From NCBI GenBank assembly GCA_023411225.1, contig JAEYPA010000120.1, positions 1 through 51,715 on the forward strand: DNA of 51,715 bases. Reading direction: 5' to 3'. The notes below the pieces were generated by a model, which saw nothing but the letters and a program-made list of their open reading frames with translations, made no database searches and was not told where the DNA came from. Source of the DNA: Bacillota bacterium. GTDB lineage: Bacteria > Bacillota > Clostridia > Lachnospirales > Lachnospiraceae. The position numbers and the translations under genes were made by a program. Positions within the stretch are counted from its first letter, which is position 1; each line of letters opens with the position of its first letter. Shown in pieces: positions 42,520 through 51,715 of the stretch.

Positions 42520-42630
42520 TTAAAATGACATGATTGCTGCTGCAATCATTCCGGCCAGCATCGATACAATTAAGAAAATAATGATGATGCTGGAAATGAT
42601 TCTTCTTGTTTTACGATTATTCATATTCAT
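42520..42630 (-). CDS. 36-residue single-helix membrane protein
   Basis: ATG 42630 follows GGGGTGA by 8 nt. A basic N-terminus (MNMNNRKTRR) precedes one hydrophobic helix of about 22 residues (SSIIIIFLIVSMLAGMIAAA), so the topology would be N-in. Very short membrane proteins of this shape are widespread in Clostridia and usually lack a known role. It lies between the VanW gene (same strand) and the divergent tetratricopeptide-like gene. Confidence 0.6.
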   Translation of the reverse strand: MNMNNRKTRRIISSIIIIFLIVSMLAGMIAAAIMSF

Positions 42631-42701
42631 TATATATTTCACCCCATTTATTATATATTATGACATCGGTCCTCTCACTCTCAAAGAAAGGTTGTGAAAC
42701 T

Positions 42702-43349
42702 ATGCCACTTATTTTTGGTCTGACTATTATATTTATCATATGGTTTCAATTAGAAAAGCGTAAATCCTCCAAAGAAGAGACTATCCAAAAGGATTCTTTT
42801 TTAAAACGCGAGAACGAATCAAACCTATCCCGAAAACAGGATATCTCTAAGTTAGATTACATTACTCTTTCTACAACCAACCTCCCTATAACCCCCGGGA
42901 AGGATGAAGCTACGAATCAATTCATAAACACTTATTTATCATACATAGATAAAAAAATAATTAACCTGTCCCATTATTCCAATACAGAATTAAAGGAACA
43001 ATATGGTTTAGTTAATCTGAACATTCTCAGCGAGTATGATGAAAATTTCTTCTCTCTGACAAAGCTGTTGGATGATTGGGGGACACATCTATGGAATATC
43101 AACTGTCCTAACGACGCTATAAAGGTGTTAGAGCTAGCTTTATCCATAAAAACAGAAATTACCAACTCTTATCTTACCCTGGCTACCGTATATGGAAAAC
43201 TTCAGCATCCTGAAAAAGTAGCCTCCGTCAAGGCTGCCTACTCTTCTCTTTCAGCGAAACCTTCAGAAAAAGTGTTAGCTCAATTGGATAAAGTAGTGTT
43301 TCAATCACTGATTGAGACTGATTGCAATCTAGATGAAACTATTGTTTAG
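42702..43349 (+). CDS. Membrane-anchored TPR-like protein, function unknown
   Basis: 215 residues from ATG 42702 (AAAGGTTG upstream); the frame upstream of this has no RBS. An N-terminal helix (MPLIFGLTIIFIIWFQL) anchors a soluble helical domain. The part NCPNDAIKVLELALSIKTEI followed by SYLTLATVYGKLQHPEKVAS has the A-x-x-A/L and helix-pair pattern of TPR units. The stop overlaps the stop of the convergent exonuclease gene by 4 nt. Confidence 0.75.
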   Translation: MPLIFGLTIIFIIWFQLEKRKSSKEETIQKDSFLKRENESNLSRKQDISKLDYITLSTTNLPITPGKDEATNQFINTYLSYIDKKIINLSHYSNTELKEQYGLVNLNILSEYDENFFSLTKLLDDWGTHLWNINCPNDAIKVLELALSIKTEITNSYLTLATVYGKLQHPEKVASVKAAYSSLSAKPSEKVLAQLDKVVFQSLIETDCNLDETIV

Positions 43350-44077
43350 CGCATTCTTCCATAGTTTAGAATAATTTGATCAATTGCCTTTGAAGCTTGA
43401 CTTTTGGTCATTTTTTCTATGTCTAACGCTTTATTTATTTTATGATATTTTAACAAATCATTCAAGTAATTTTTTTGCTTAGGGGTAATAGGTTCCTGTT
43501 TTTTCATCCTGTAGTAACAAGTGACAGGATTGGTCAATTTCTCAATATTGACAGATTCCCCTCCCGAACCTTCCATCATTCTTTTGCACATGGCAAAGTA
43601 CAGTTTCATAGTTACCTCAGCATCTTCATATGCACGGTGGGCCGCTTCGTTCACTAAATCATAGGCCTCACACATACTTGCAAGACTGCGGCTTAAGAAA
43701 TCCGGATGAAGGCCTCTAGCGATAGAAAGTGTATCAATTACCTTGTTGTCTATAGTATAGCCACTATTTGCCAAATGATACTTTAAAAAGATATAATCAA
43801 ATCGAATATTATGCCCTAATAAAGGGTCTTGTCCAATAAAGTCATAGATGATTCTACTTTGATCCTTAAAGCTTTTCTGCTCTGCCAACATTTCATCAGT
43901 AATTCCTGTCAGTTCAACGATTCTTAAAGGTAATCTAACCTGAGGATTGATAAGTAAGGAAAGTGTCTCCGTAACTACTCCCTCTCTTACTCGCAAAGCT
44001 CCAACTTCAATAATCTGATTGTCCTCAGGAGAAAGACCTGTGGTCTCAATATCTATGGCAACAAAGGAGTTAATCAT
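43346..44077 (-). CDS. DnaQ/PolC-type 3'-5' exonuclease
   Basis: 243 residues. The DEDDh exonuclease motifs are ExoI AIDIETTGLSPEDNQIIEVG, ExoII LLGHNIRFDYIF, and ExoIII AHRAYEDAEVTMKLY with His before the final Asp. A C-terminal extension (about 185-243) is basic. It is likely a stand-alone proofreading or repair exonuclease. ATG 44077 overlaps the nth stop (ATGA) behind AAGGAGG, so the two repair genes are translationally coupled. Confidence 0.9.
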   Translation of the reverse strand: MINSFVAIDIETTGLSPEDNQIIEVGALRVREGVVTETLSLLINPQVRLPLRIVELTGITDEMLAEQKSFKDQSRIIYDFIGQDPLLGHNIRFDYIFLKYHLANSGYTIDNKVIDTLSIARGLHPDFLSRSLASMCEAYDLVNEAAHRAYEDAEVTMKLYFAMCKRMMEGSGGESVNIEKLTNPVTCYYRMKKQEPITPKQKNYLNDLLKYHKINKALDIEKMTKSQASKAIDQIILNYGRMR

Positions 44078-44745
44078 GGCTTCTTCCTCCTTTGTCTTTC
44101 CTTATAATCTTTACACAACTCCTGTAAGAAACATTCCTCACACTGCGGTGAACGAGCTGTACAAATACTTCTTCCATGGGTGATAATCTGAATATTGTAT
44201 AAGATCCAATGTTCTCGTGGCAGTACCTCCATAAGCTCATATTCTATTTTCTCAGGGTCTTCCTCTTTTGTAAACCCAAGTTTTCTGGAAATACGCTTCA
44301 CATGGGTATCCACTACAATGCTTGGTTCATGATAAATATTTCCACGAATTACGTTGGCTGTCTTTCTTCCTACCCCTGCTAACTCTGTGAGCTTATCAAT
44401 ATCATTTGGTACCTCTCCATTATAGTCCTTTACCAGCTTCTTTGCGCAGGCAATTATATTCTTGGCTTTATTCTTATAAAAACCGGTGGAGTGAATATCC
44501 TTCTCTAACTCCAACTGGTCAGCATTAGCGAAATCCTCTAAGGTTTTATATTTGACAAACAGATCCTTGGTAACCATATTTACTCTCTCATCTGTACACT
44601 GGGCACTAAGTATCGTTGCAATTAGTAGCTGCCATGGTGTTTCATGGTTGAGATAGCATTTGTATTCTCTTGTATAGTGATCATCCAGCAAATCAAGAAT
44701 TGCCTGAATTCGTTCTCTCTCTTCTTTTCTAATTCTTCTAGCCAT
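44074..44745 (-). CDS. nth: Endonuclease III
   Basis: 223 residues from ATG 44745 (TAGGAGAG upstream). The helix-hairpin-helix LTELAGVGRKTANVI carries catalytic K128, and D146 lies in VVDTHVKRI. The 4Fe-4S cluster is C195-x6-C202-x2-C205-x5-C211. It is a DNA glycosylase/AP-lyase for oxidised pyrimidines. It lies between the radical SAM gene (10-bp gap) and the DnaQ-type exonuclease (4-nt overlap) in one operon. Confidence 0.95.
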   Translation of the reverse strand: MARRIRKEERERIQAILDLLDDHYTREYKCYLNHETPWQLLIATILSAQCTDERVNMVTKDLFVKYKTLEDFANADQLELEKDIHSTGFYKNKAKNIIACAKKLVKDYNGEVPNDIDKLTELAGVGRKTANVIRGNIYHEPSIVVDTHVKRISRKLGFTKEEDPEKIEYELMEVLPREHWILYNIQIITHGRSICTARSPQCEECFLQELCKDYKERQRRKKP

Positions 44746-44755
44746 ATATTCTCTC

Positions 44756-46516
44756 CTATTGCACGAGTACATGAGTGGTTGCATCGTGATTAAGGGGGTT
44801 TCTGTTCTGATAGTCAAAGAACACAATCCGATCCTCATATACCGGCTTTCCTGTCGTGCATGTAACCTCCACATCAATGGTGAATCTCTCTACCTGATAG
44901 TTACGAAGCTCCTTGCGTATAGGCTGAGAGCTTTTAATAAGCCAATCTAACTGGCTTCTATTCTCTTCTACCTTCACAGCAATAGCTTCCAGCATGTTTT
45001 TATAATCTTCCTCCTGCCTTGCGGCAAATTCCGGTCTAGCCTTCATCTTCTCCCTAAGATAGCAGTCATAGGTAAGAATCTCTCGAAATATCTTATCCTG
45101 CTCCTCTCCCGGCTTTACATACTGTCGGAAAAAATCCAGTAAGTAATGATAACGTCCTATTCGGGAATGGTTCCTATCGAGCAGCATATTCTCCTTATAG
45201 AACCGGGCAAGGCTTTCAAAAAGCGTAAAAGCACTTGTAAAATAATGCTCCAAGTAAGCAATGGCATAGCTAAACTGCCCACTATTGAAGTATACCTCTA
45301 CCATGTCCTCTACAATCTTTAGTTGTAAAACTTCATCAAAAGACAGCCAGTCTGTTGCCATAACTTCATAAGGCGCCTCATCTTTATATATAATGTGATA
45401 CTTCTTGCAGCACTCAGCCATATAAGACCCCTTTAGAACCTTCAGAAAGCCCACCTGGAGCTGATCTGGCTTCATGGCATATACAACATCAAAAGAACGG
45501 CTAAAGCTCTCATAATCCTCATAGGGAAGCCCTATGATAAGATCCAGATGTTGGTGGACATTATGACCTTCTTTTACCTTTGCTACAGCCGCTTTCAGTT
45601 TAGGCAGATCCATGTTTCTTCGAATGGCCTCAAGAGTCTTTTTATTGGTAGACTGTACCCCAATTTCTAGCTGTACTAATCCAGGACGTAGGGTCTTTAG
45701 TATCTCTAGCTCCTGCTCTCTTAGGATGTCTGCTGAGATTTCAAAGTGGAAGTTAGTTATCCCATTGTCATGTTGTTTTATATACTGCCAGACAAACATG
45801 GTATGCTCCGGATTACAATTGAAGGTCCGATCCACCAGCTTTACCTGAGGTACCTTCCTATCTAAGAAAAACTGCAGTTCCCTCTCTATCAGCTTTTTGT
45901 CCCTCAATCTAACCTTACGGTCCACAGAGGAAAGGCAGTAGCTACAAGAATACGGACAGCCTCTGCTTGTCTCGTAGTAAATTATTTTATTAGCAAAGTC
46001 CTCCATCTCCTCATAGGGAAATGGTACCTGGCTTAGGTCCAGGGTTGCCCTTGGGAAGGTCGCCACTATGGTCTTGTCCTGTCTATATAAAAGACCGTTA
46101 ATCTCTGACAGGCTTCTCTTTCCTTCCATATAGTGTTCCATAAGTTCTAAGAAGGTCTGTTCACCTTCTCCCACCATAACCCCGTCAAAGCATGGATTGT
46201 TCCTTAGGAATTCTTCTGCATCGTAGGACACCTCCGGTCCACCAGCCCATAGCTTGGTATCCGGTAGTACCTTATGAAGCTCCTTTGCCACCTGGCAGAC
46301 TATCTCTATATTCCAGATGTAACATGAAAATGCCAATATATCAGGTTTTTCCTCATACAATCCTCCAATAATGGCATCTATCTGATTATTTATAGTATAT
46401 TCCTTAATGTAAATCTGTTTTTTATATGGTTTGGCATATGCCTTTAAGCAATAAACTGCTAGATTGGAATGAATATATTTTGCATTAATTGCAGCTAAAA
46501 CAATTTTCATGTACAT
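44756..46516 (-). CDS. B12-binding radical SAM protein with DUF4080 domain
   Basis: 586 residues. The N-terminal cobalamin-binding-like domain (about 1-165) has AGGPEVSYDAEEFLRN and GEGEQTF but no D-x-H-x-x-G, so cobalamin would bind base-off without a protein histidine ligand, if at all. The radical SAM core has the cluster C187-x3-C191-x2-C194 (RGCPYSCSYC). A C-terminal DUF4080 domain follows (about 375-560). The reaction is unknown, and methylation or rearrangement is typical of the group. It leads the operon with nth and the exonuclease. Confidence 0.88.
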   Translation of the reverse strand: MYMKIVLAAINAKYIHSNLAVYCLKAYAKPYKKQIYIKEYTINNQIDAIIGGLYEEKPDILAFSCYIWNIEIVCQVAKELHKVLPDTKLWAGGPEVSYDAEEFLRNNPCFDGVMVGEGEQTFLELMEHYMEGKRSLSEINGLLYRQDKTIVATFPRATLDLSQVPFPYEEMEDFANKIIYYETSRGCPYSCSYCLSSVDRKVRLRDKKLIERELQFFLDRKVPQVKLVDRTFNCNPEHTMFVWQYIKQHDNGITNFHFEISADILREQELEILKTLRPGLVQLEIGVQSTNKKTLEAIRRNMDLPKLKAAVAKVKEGHNVHQHLDLIIGLPYEDYESFSRSFDVVYAMKPDQLQVGFLKVLKGSYMAECCKKYHIIYKDEAPYEVMATDWLSFDEVLQLKIVEDMVEVYFNSGQFSYAIAYLEHYFTSAFTLFESLARFYKENMLLDRNHSRIGRYHYLLDFFRQYVKPGEEQDKIFREILTYDCYLREKMKARPEFAARQEEDYKNMLEAIAVKVEENRSQLDWLIKSSQPIRKELRNYQVERFTIDVEVTCTTGKPVYEDRIVFFDYQNRNPLNHDATTHVLVQ

Positions 46517-46634
46517 AATCCCTTCTAGAATCCAAAAATGAACTAGTCAACATATCGATTATTATATCATAAAATATAGGAAAAGAAACTCTACATTAGA
46601 AAAAGGAAAGTAAAACTCTTGACACAAAAACAAA

Positions 46635-46674
46635 AAGAAAGCAGGAGCAGCAAAACCACTGCTCCTGCTTTCTT
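46635..46674 (-). terminator. Terminator of the large glycosidase gene
   Basis: AAGAAAGCAGGAGCAG and its complement form a 16-bp perfect stem with an 8-base loop, followed on the minus strand by TTTGTTTTTG, 30 bp past the stop. Confidence 0.9.
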
Positions 46675-46703
46675 ATGAACGAATTATGTGCAGTACGTCA
46701 ACC

Positions 46704-49700
46704 TTACAGCTTCACACTCTTAACGGAGGAATAACTGCCATATACCTTCTTCGAATTTATTGTTTTATATGCTCTTACCTTATAATAGTAGGTCTTGCCC
46801 TTAGTGAGTTTTTTATTGGTATATGATAAGGTTTTACTACTTACGGTCGTTATAGCTGAATATTTTCCAGTCTTACTTGTGCTTCGATATACCACATAGC
46901 CGCTTGCTCCACTTACCTTGTTCCAGGCTGCCTTGATGCTGGTGCTGCTTGCCTTACTTAATTTAAGACCAGCTGGTGCTGCAGGGATAGGCTTTGCATA
47001 TACTACTGCTGTATAATTACCATATACCTTGTTTGTCCCTACCGTTCTATATGGTCTTATCTTAAAGTAGTAAGTCTTTCCAGTAGTAAGCTTGGACATA
47101 GTTACTGCTAATGTGCTGCCACTTGTTATGGTCTTTATAGCCTTGTAAGAACCAGTCTTGCTCGTGCTATAATATAACACATAGCCACTTGCTCCGGTTA
47201 CCTTACCCCATGTTACCTTTACTTTGTCATAACCTGCACTTACTGCCTTAACTGAAGTAGCTGTTGCCAACATAGGCTTTGCATATACTACAGAAGAATA
47301 GTCGCCATATACCTTGCTTGTGCCTACCGTTGCATATGCTCTTACCGTATAGTAATAGGTTTTTCCTGTAGTCAATCCAGTATCTGTATAGGATAGTGTG
47401 TTTGAAGTAACCGCCTTCACAGCTGAATAAGTACCAGTCTTGCTAGTGCTACGATATACCACATAGCCACTTGCTCCACTTACCTTACCCCATGTTACCT
47501 TTGCGTTGTTATAGCCTGCACTTGCCACCTTTACTGATGTTGGCGCTGCTGGTTTGATAGTCACTGTGCAGGTTGCCTTCTTGCTACCGACAGTTGCTGT
47601 GATAGTCACCTTACCCGCTTTGATGCCTTTTACAACGCCTGTACTGCTCACTGTTGCTACAGCTTTGTCGCTACTGCTCCAGGTTATGGTTTTATTTGTT
47701 GCATTTGTTGGTACTACTGTGGCCATTAGAGCTTCGGTTTTACCAATGACTATAGAGGTGCTAGTCTTGTTTAACTTAACTGCTGTTACCTCTACAGTTG
47801 GATTTACTACAGTCACTTTACATTCTGCCTTAAAGCTACCATCCTCGGTAGTTACAGTTATTGTTGCTGTGCCTGCTTTAACACCTTTTACTACTCCACC
47901 AGCTACTGTTGCAACTGCACCGTTGCTACTACTCCAAGTGATTTTCTTATTTTCTGCATTGAATGGAGCAACCGTTGCTGTAAGCGTTTCTGTTTTACCA
48001 ACAACTATAGATGCACCAGCCTTATTAAGAGTAACGCCGGTAACCGCTATATCCGGTTTCTCTGCAATCAGTTTATTAACCTCTACATAATAATCTGTAG
48101 AATAATCATTTTTTACTGAATTAACTTGTATTTTTAGTGTATGATTTCCTAACTCAAGCTCATCAGAGCGATATAGCAATTTACTATCTTCTCTACTGGC
48201 GTTGTAGCAATCTATCGTTGCTATGTATTCATTATCAATATAAATATCTGCTCTACCATGATCGTTTCCTACTACACCATACCATTCAATGTAATTTCCA
48301 TAGAATGGAATCTCCACAGTGCCTCCAAGTGTTTTTGTAGATATTTTTTTGATATCATTATACACTGTCCACTGTCCTGTTCTTATGACATTATCATCTG
48401 TCCCATACAAGTTAGTACGAATAGGCAACCTTTGAATTGATACTACCATACTAGCTGATTTTGAACTGGCTTCTTCTGAAGTTGCGGTTACCATAACCTT
48501 TCCTAAACGTCCCTGACCATTACCTTTCAGCAAACCATCCTCATTAATAGTTGCTAATGATGTAGGATTGCCATCAATATCAGTAACTGACCACAAAATC
48601 GACTTATTCGTTGCATATTGAGGTTTGATAATACTCTTCATTTGCAAAGTATCACTGTGTGCCATAACATTGGAGGCAGCTGATAATTCTACTTTTGTTA
48701 CAGGATATGTGATTTGTTCAGGTGGCTCAATAGTATTATCATATACTTTAAATGCATCAAACTGTGCCTCTGAACCATCGCTATTAAAAGTAACCTTAAT
48801 TGTATAGGTTCCCTTTTCCAGATTCTTAATTGAGTAACCTGTGAAAGGTTTTGCATCTGGAGAATCATAAAAACCAGCTACACCTGATGCTACGGTTTCA
48901 CCACTTTCCTTAGTAATAACTACATTTGCACTCTTTGACCAATCAGCTCTGTTTCCAATAACATCTATGCCAGTTCCAGTAAATGTGTATTCTAACCATG
49001 GATTTGCAGAAGTTTTGTCTATTGCGATATCACTATTATAATTCTCATTATAAATTGGCTCAGTCTGTATCCATCCCTCAGAAAATGATATATTCTTGTC
49101 ACTGTTGTTTATAAACCATTCCGGTTTAGATGGCTTATAAGTATATTCATATACCTTAAATCCATCAAAGTGTGCCTCTGAACCTGCATCATTTTTAAAG
49201 GTAAGTTTAATTTTATAGGTACCCTTTTCCAAATTCATTTTTGAATAACCTATGCATGGTTTTTGATTTGAGCCATTAAATTGTGCAACACCTGTTGCTA
49301 CGGTGTCACCTTTTTCAGTAGTAATCACCACATCTGCGCTTTTCGACCAGGTATCTCTATTTCCAATAACTTCTATGCCAGTTCCAGTAAATGTATATTC
49401 CAACCATGGATTAGCAGAAGTTTTGTCTATTGCGATATCACTATTATAATTCTCAGGGAAAATTGGGTCAGTTTGTGTCCAACCTTCAGAATATGTTATA
49501 TTCTCGTCATCGTTGTTTGCAAAACTTTCCTTGATATCCGGCTTGTAAGTATCATTATATACCTTAAATCCATCAAAGTGTGCTTCTGAACCTGCATCAT
49601 TTTTAAATGTAACCTTAATCTTATAGGTTCCCTTTTCCAAATCCTTTTTTGAAAAACCTACACATGGTTTTTGATCTGAGCCGTTAAATTGTGCAACACC

Positions 49701-51446
49701 TGTTGCTACGGTTTCACCGCTTTCATTAGTAATCACTACATCCGCGCTTTTCGACCATGTATCCCTGTTTCCAACAACTTCTATACCCGTTCCAGTAAAT
49801 GTGTATTCTAACCATGGATTTGCAGAAGTATTATCTTTTGCTATGTCACTATTATAATTCTCAGGGAAAATCGGATCCATTTGAACCCAGCCTTCAGAAT
49901 ATGTTATCTTCTCATCATCGTTGTTTACAAACCATTCAAATTTTGGATGCTCTGCGCCACTCGTAACATTCTTCAACTCTAATAGAGCATTCATGGTTTC
50001 ATCACTAAGAGTTCCTTCTTCCCACATTTTTATATTTAAAGCCATGGGAACATTTCTCATTTTTGCTGATTTTACTGCATTAATGATATGACTAGTACTT
50101 GTTGTCATATTTATTGGTTCATTCGCGCTACTAACACCCCAATCAGGAGAGTTAAGCATAGGCTGAGCAACTTGTAGTAGTCCTTTTTCTCTACCACTAT
50201 TAAAAATACCATTTGTTGTATCTGCAGCTTCACCCCATGTGTTCTCACCAAACGTCATATCTTGGAACTCAGTAACTTTTGTTCCAACCCAAGGGTTGTA
50301 TGTAGCAAGGCGATTTTCATTTCCTGCTTTAATAGCCTTAGTCATTCTTTCAAATGGAGCTGGATAATATACACATCCGTCGTCAAAGAACCACCCGTCA
50401 AGGTTCTCACCCAAGTTATTACCAATTTCAGTAATAACCTTCTCCCAGTTATTTATAAATGTGGACCTGTCACCGGTTCCATACAGTGTAAATTCCTCTC
50501 CTGGCCAATCTTGCTTATCTTTCCATGTAGGTTCTTCTTGAATTCCCTGATGATAGTATAAGAAAAACTTAATTCCTCTACTCTTGCACTCTTCTGCTAT
50601 TTCTCCAACAAGATTTCTGTCCGAGGTAAAATCAGAATGACCCAGTATCTCATCGATGGCTGCGACCGGCATTTGAGTACGATAATCTTTCCATGTTAAA
50701 GACCATATAATAAACTTAGCATCAACTGTTTCTAATAAATCAACAAAATTGTCAACATCAAATTCATTCGTCATCGTCTGTAAATCACTTTTAGGTCCAT
50801 ATTGTGGATATCCCCACGAACCATATTGGAAGAATAATCCATAATCCATTTGTGATAATTCTATTTTGTTAGCATTGCCTAATGCTCGATATGCAGCTAC
50901 TCTATCAAGATATGCACTCTTGTCCGATTCCCTTATAATATCAAGACCTTTAATTTGGCAATTCTGATTAGCTCCACCTACTTTTGTAAGCTTAATCGTG
51001 CTAACTCCAGAAGGAATCTTTATTGTACCAAACTCTGCAACATCCCAACCACTACTTGGCTTAGTATACGTAGTTTCTGTGGTGTTTTCCCCCTGTGTTA
51101 CTTCAATTTTAAATGCTGTATTCGCATTGGCTGAAATATGCAGCCAAGCATAATAATCTGTAGTTTCCTCAAGATTTGATTGAACAGTCCACTCTAAATA
51201 GTCAGTACTTCTACCACCAAAATTATTTATCCAAAAATATTTTGGTACACCAGCATTGAATATTTGCACAGCATCAGGTCTTGCAGCTGCTCCTGCTGGT
51301 AGTTGTTCAAGATTGTCTATTGTCCTGTTAGGATTTAACACAAAAGGATTTGCACCTTGCTGCTCTTGAGCTAATCCTTTCACTGGCATCGATCCGATAA
51401 CTAGAATTACTACCAATAGACAGCAAATTATTTTTTTCCTTTTCAT
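46704..51446 (-). CDS. Secreted multidomain glycoside hydrolase, GH29-like (alpha-L-fucosidase superfamily, tentative)
   Basis: 1580 residues. Signal peptide: about 1-27 (IICCLLVVILVIGSMPVKGL, cut near LAQEQ). A jelly-roll binding domain: about 35-170. A (beta/alpha)8-like catalytic region: about 180-495, with YGLFFQYGSWGYPQYGP, DAKFIIWSLTWKDY and NLDGWFFDDGCVYY, the last aligning with the nucleophile strand of GH29 enzymes. Three tandem binding modules of about 130 residues: about 505-900. Bacterial Ig-like 2 domains lie on either side of a further binding module (about 905-1290). Three fibronectin III domains end it (about 1300-1580). No cell-wall anchor is seen. It is probably released to degrade glycans. 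The CAZy family needs a profile search. Confidence 0.82.
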   Translation of the reverse strand: MKRKKIICCLLVVILVIGSMPVKGLAQEQQGANPFVLNPNRTIDNLEQLPAGAAARPDAVQIFNAGVPKYFWINNFGGRSTDYLEWTVQSNLEETTDYYAWLHISANANTAFKIEVTQGENTTETTYTKPSSGWDVAEFGTIKIPSGVSTIKLTKVGGANQNCQIKGLDIIRESDKSAYLDRVAAYRALGNANKIELSQMDYGLFFQYGSWGYPQYGPKSDLQTMTNEFDVDNFVDLLETVDAKFIIWSLTWKDYRTQMPVAAIDEILGHSDFTSDRNLVGEIAEECKSRGIKFFLYYHQGIQEEPTWKDKQDWPGEEFTLYGTGDRSTFINNWEKVITEIGNNLGENLDGWFFDDGCVYYPAPFERMTKAIKAGNENRLATYNPWVGTKVTEFQDMTFGENTWGEAADTTNGIFNSGREKGLLQVAQPMLNSPDWGVSSANEPINMTTSTSHIINAVKSAKMRNVPMALNIKMWEEGTLSDETMNALLELKNVTSGAEHPKFEWFVNNDDEKITYSEGWVQMDPIFPENYNSDIAKDNTSANPWLEYTFTGTGIEVVGNRDTWSKSADVVITNESGETVATGVAQFNGSDQKPCVGFSKKDLEKGTYKIKVTFKNDAGSEAHFDGFKVYNDTYKPDIKESFANNDDENITYSEGWTQTDPIFPENYNSDIAIDKTSANPWLEYTFTGTGIEVIGNRDTWSKSADVVITTEKGDTVATGVAQFNGSNQKPCIGYSKMNLEKGTYKIKLTFKNDAGSEAHFDGFKVYEYTYKPSKPEWFINNSDKNISFSEGWIQTEPIYNENYNSDIAIDKTSANPWLEYTFTGTGIDVIGNRADWSKSANVVITKESGETVASGVAGFYDSPDAKPFTGYSIKNLEKGTYTIKVTFNSDGSEAQFDAFKVYDNTIEPPEQITYPVTKVELSAASNVMAHSDTLQMKSIIKPQYATNKSILWSVTDIDGNPTSLATINEDGLLKGNGQGRLGKVMVTATSEEASSKSASMVVSIQRLPIRTNLYGTDDNVIRTGQWTVYNDIKKISTKTLGGTVEIPFYGNYIEWYGVVGNDHGRADIYIDNEYIATIDCYNASREDSKLLYRSDELELGNHTLKIQVNSVKNDYSTDYYVEVNKLIAEKPDIAVTGVTLNKAGASIVVGKTETLTATVAPFNAENKKITWSSSNGAVATVAGGVVKGVKAGTATITVTTEDGSFKAECKVTVVNPTVEVTAVKLNKTSTSIVIGKTEALMATVVPTNATNKTITWSSSDKAVATVSSTGVVKGIKAGKVTITATVGSKKATCTVTIKPAAPTSVKVASAGYNNAKVTWGKVSGASGYVVYRSTSKTGTYSAVKAVTSNTLSYTDTGLTTGKTYYYTVRAYATVGTSKVYGDYSSVVYAKPMLATATSVKAVSAGYDKVKVTWGKVTGASGYVLYYSTSKTGSYKAIKTITSGSTLAVTMSKLTTGKTYYFKIRPYRTVGTNKVYGNYTAVVYAKPIPAAPAGLKLSKASSTSIKAAWNKVSGASGYVVYRSTSKTGKYSAITTVSSKTLSYTNKKLTKGKTYYYKVRAYKTINSKKVYGSYSSVKSVKL
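46716..47550. repeat. Triplicated fibronectin III coding units
   Basis: Three units of about 280 bp encode near-identical FN3 domains, each with SGASGYV-YRSTSKTG-like and TGKTYYYTVRAY-like segments. Nucleotide words such as CCACATAGCCACTTGCTCC recur in each. This indicates recent internal duplication. Confidence 0.85.
48735..49935. repeat. Three tandem copies of a carbohydrate-binding-like module
   Basis: Three units of about 400 bp code for modules beginning with NNDDENITYSEGW-like and containing ANPWLEYTFTGTGIEV and GTYKIKVTFKND. Copies 1 and 2 are nearly identical; copy 3 has drifted most, with a small deletion near its end (FNSDGSEAQFDAFKVY). Confidence 0.85.
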
Positions 51447-51715
51447 TTCCTTTCCTCCTTATAAATGGATTTACGAACTACAATTTATTTAATGACGAAC
51501 ACTCGTCTTAAGTACTAGTATAAAATCACTGTAATTAAAATCATATGGATAAACTACAGCTATAATAAACCAAATTATACTTTTTATCGCCAAATTATAT
51601 GTTTTACTTTTACGACAAAATGCACCCATAAAATGAGTGCATTTATACGTTCTTTCACTATTTAGATATTATTTCACAACTGCATATTTTTCGATGGGAT
51701 GCAGTGCATATATGG
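51447..51715. other. Upstream region of the glycosidase gene
   Basis: No gene is seen. A GGAGG box lies directly before ATG 51446. An inverted repeat AAATGCAC ... GTGCATTT (51618-51644) with a T-run on the minus side is probably the terminator of a leftward gene beyond the window. No convincing -35/-10 pair was found for the glycosidase gene. Confidence 0.5.

Noticed and set aside
49281..50561. Several plus-strand ORFs of 60-102 codons within the glycosidase gene
   Set aside because: They are shadows of the repeat modules on the minus strand, without RBS or plausible proteins.

Overview
The window reads as chromosome of a low-GC, endospore-forming Gram-positive anaerobe of the Clostridia, most like Lachnospiraceae. 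The spore-coat cotJ operon, MutS2, YhaM-type exonuclease, VanW/G5 protein, DUF4080 radical SAM protein and secreted multidomain glycosidase all fit. The genus is inferred from protein resemblance only; there is no rRNA or tRNA in view.

Region 1 (1-9300) is the right-hand part of a prophage or prophage-like element. Its minus-strand early and replication genes run leftward out of the window: small phage proteins, an AbrB-like regulator, a PC4/YdbC-like ssDNA-binding protein, a DUF2800 nuclease with an apparent Fe-S cysteine set, a DUF2815 protein and a family A DNA polymerase cut by the left edge. A divergent control region with GTTATC-N3-GATAAC operators separates them from a rightward Xre-type repressor. 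Next come two paralogous 33-residue micro-ORFs, one behind a consensus sigma-A promoter with a LexA (SOS) box in its spacer, and then a 488-residue large serine recombinase.

Region 2 (9300-9971) is the main result. About 20 bp beyond the recombinase stop lies the 5' end of cotJC, cut after roughly 33 codons, followed upstream by intact cotJB and cotJA. The element therefore sits inside a spore-coat manganese-catalase gene. This geometry is like the sigK/skin and spsM/SPbeta intervening elements that are excised in the sporulation mother cell. The 3' half of cotJC should lie at the other end of the element, outside this window.

Region 3 (10-32 kb) is ordinary accessory chromosome: a GNAT acetyltransferase, an FtsX-type ABC exporter, a CtpE/PacL-like P-type ATPase with a structured leader, a YbaK-type deacylase, a sugar ABC transporter (two permeases, a lipoprotein and an AraC regulator, with no ATPase), a MerR/YhgE-like module flanked by two similar hairpins, an AraC/GyrI-like regulator, a C45-type acyltransferase, a decayed membrane gene, a hexapeptide acetyltransferase, an RlmD-type methyltransferase and YhaM.

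Region 4 (32-46.5 kb) is mostly housekeeping: a lipoprotein, an HtrA-like protein that has lost its whole catalytic triad, mutS2, an OmpR-type response regulator with its histidine kinase, trmL, an AIR-synthase-like protein, a VanW/G5 protein, a tetratricopeptide-like protein, a DnaQ-type exonuclease, nth and a B12-binding radical SAM protein.

Region 5 (46.7-51.4 kb) is one 1580-residue secreted glycoside-hydrolase-like protein with three tandem binding modules, Ig-like domains and three fibronectin III domains.
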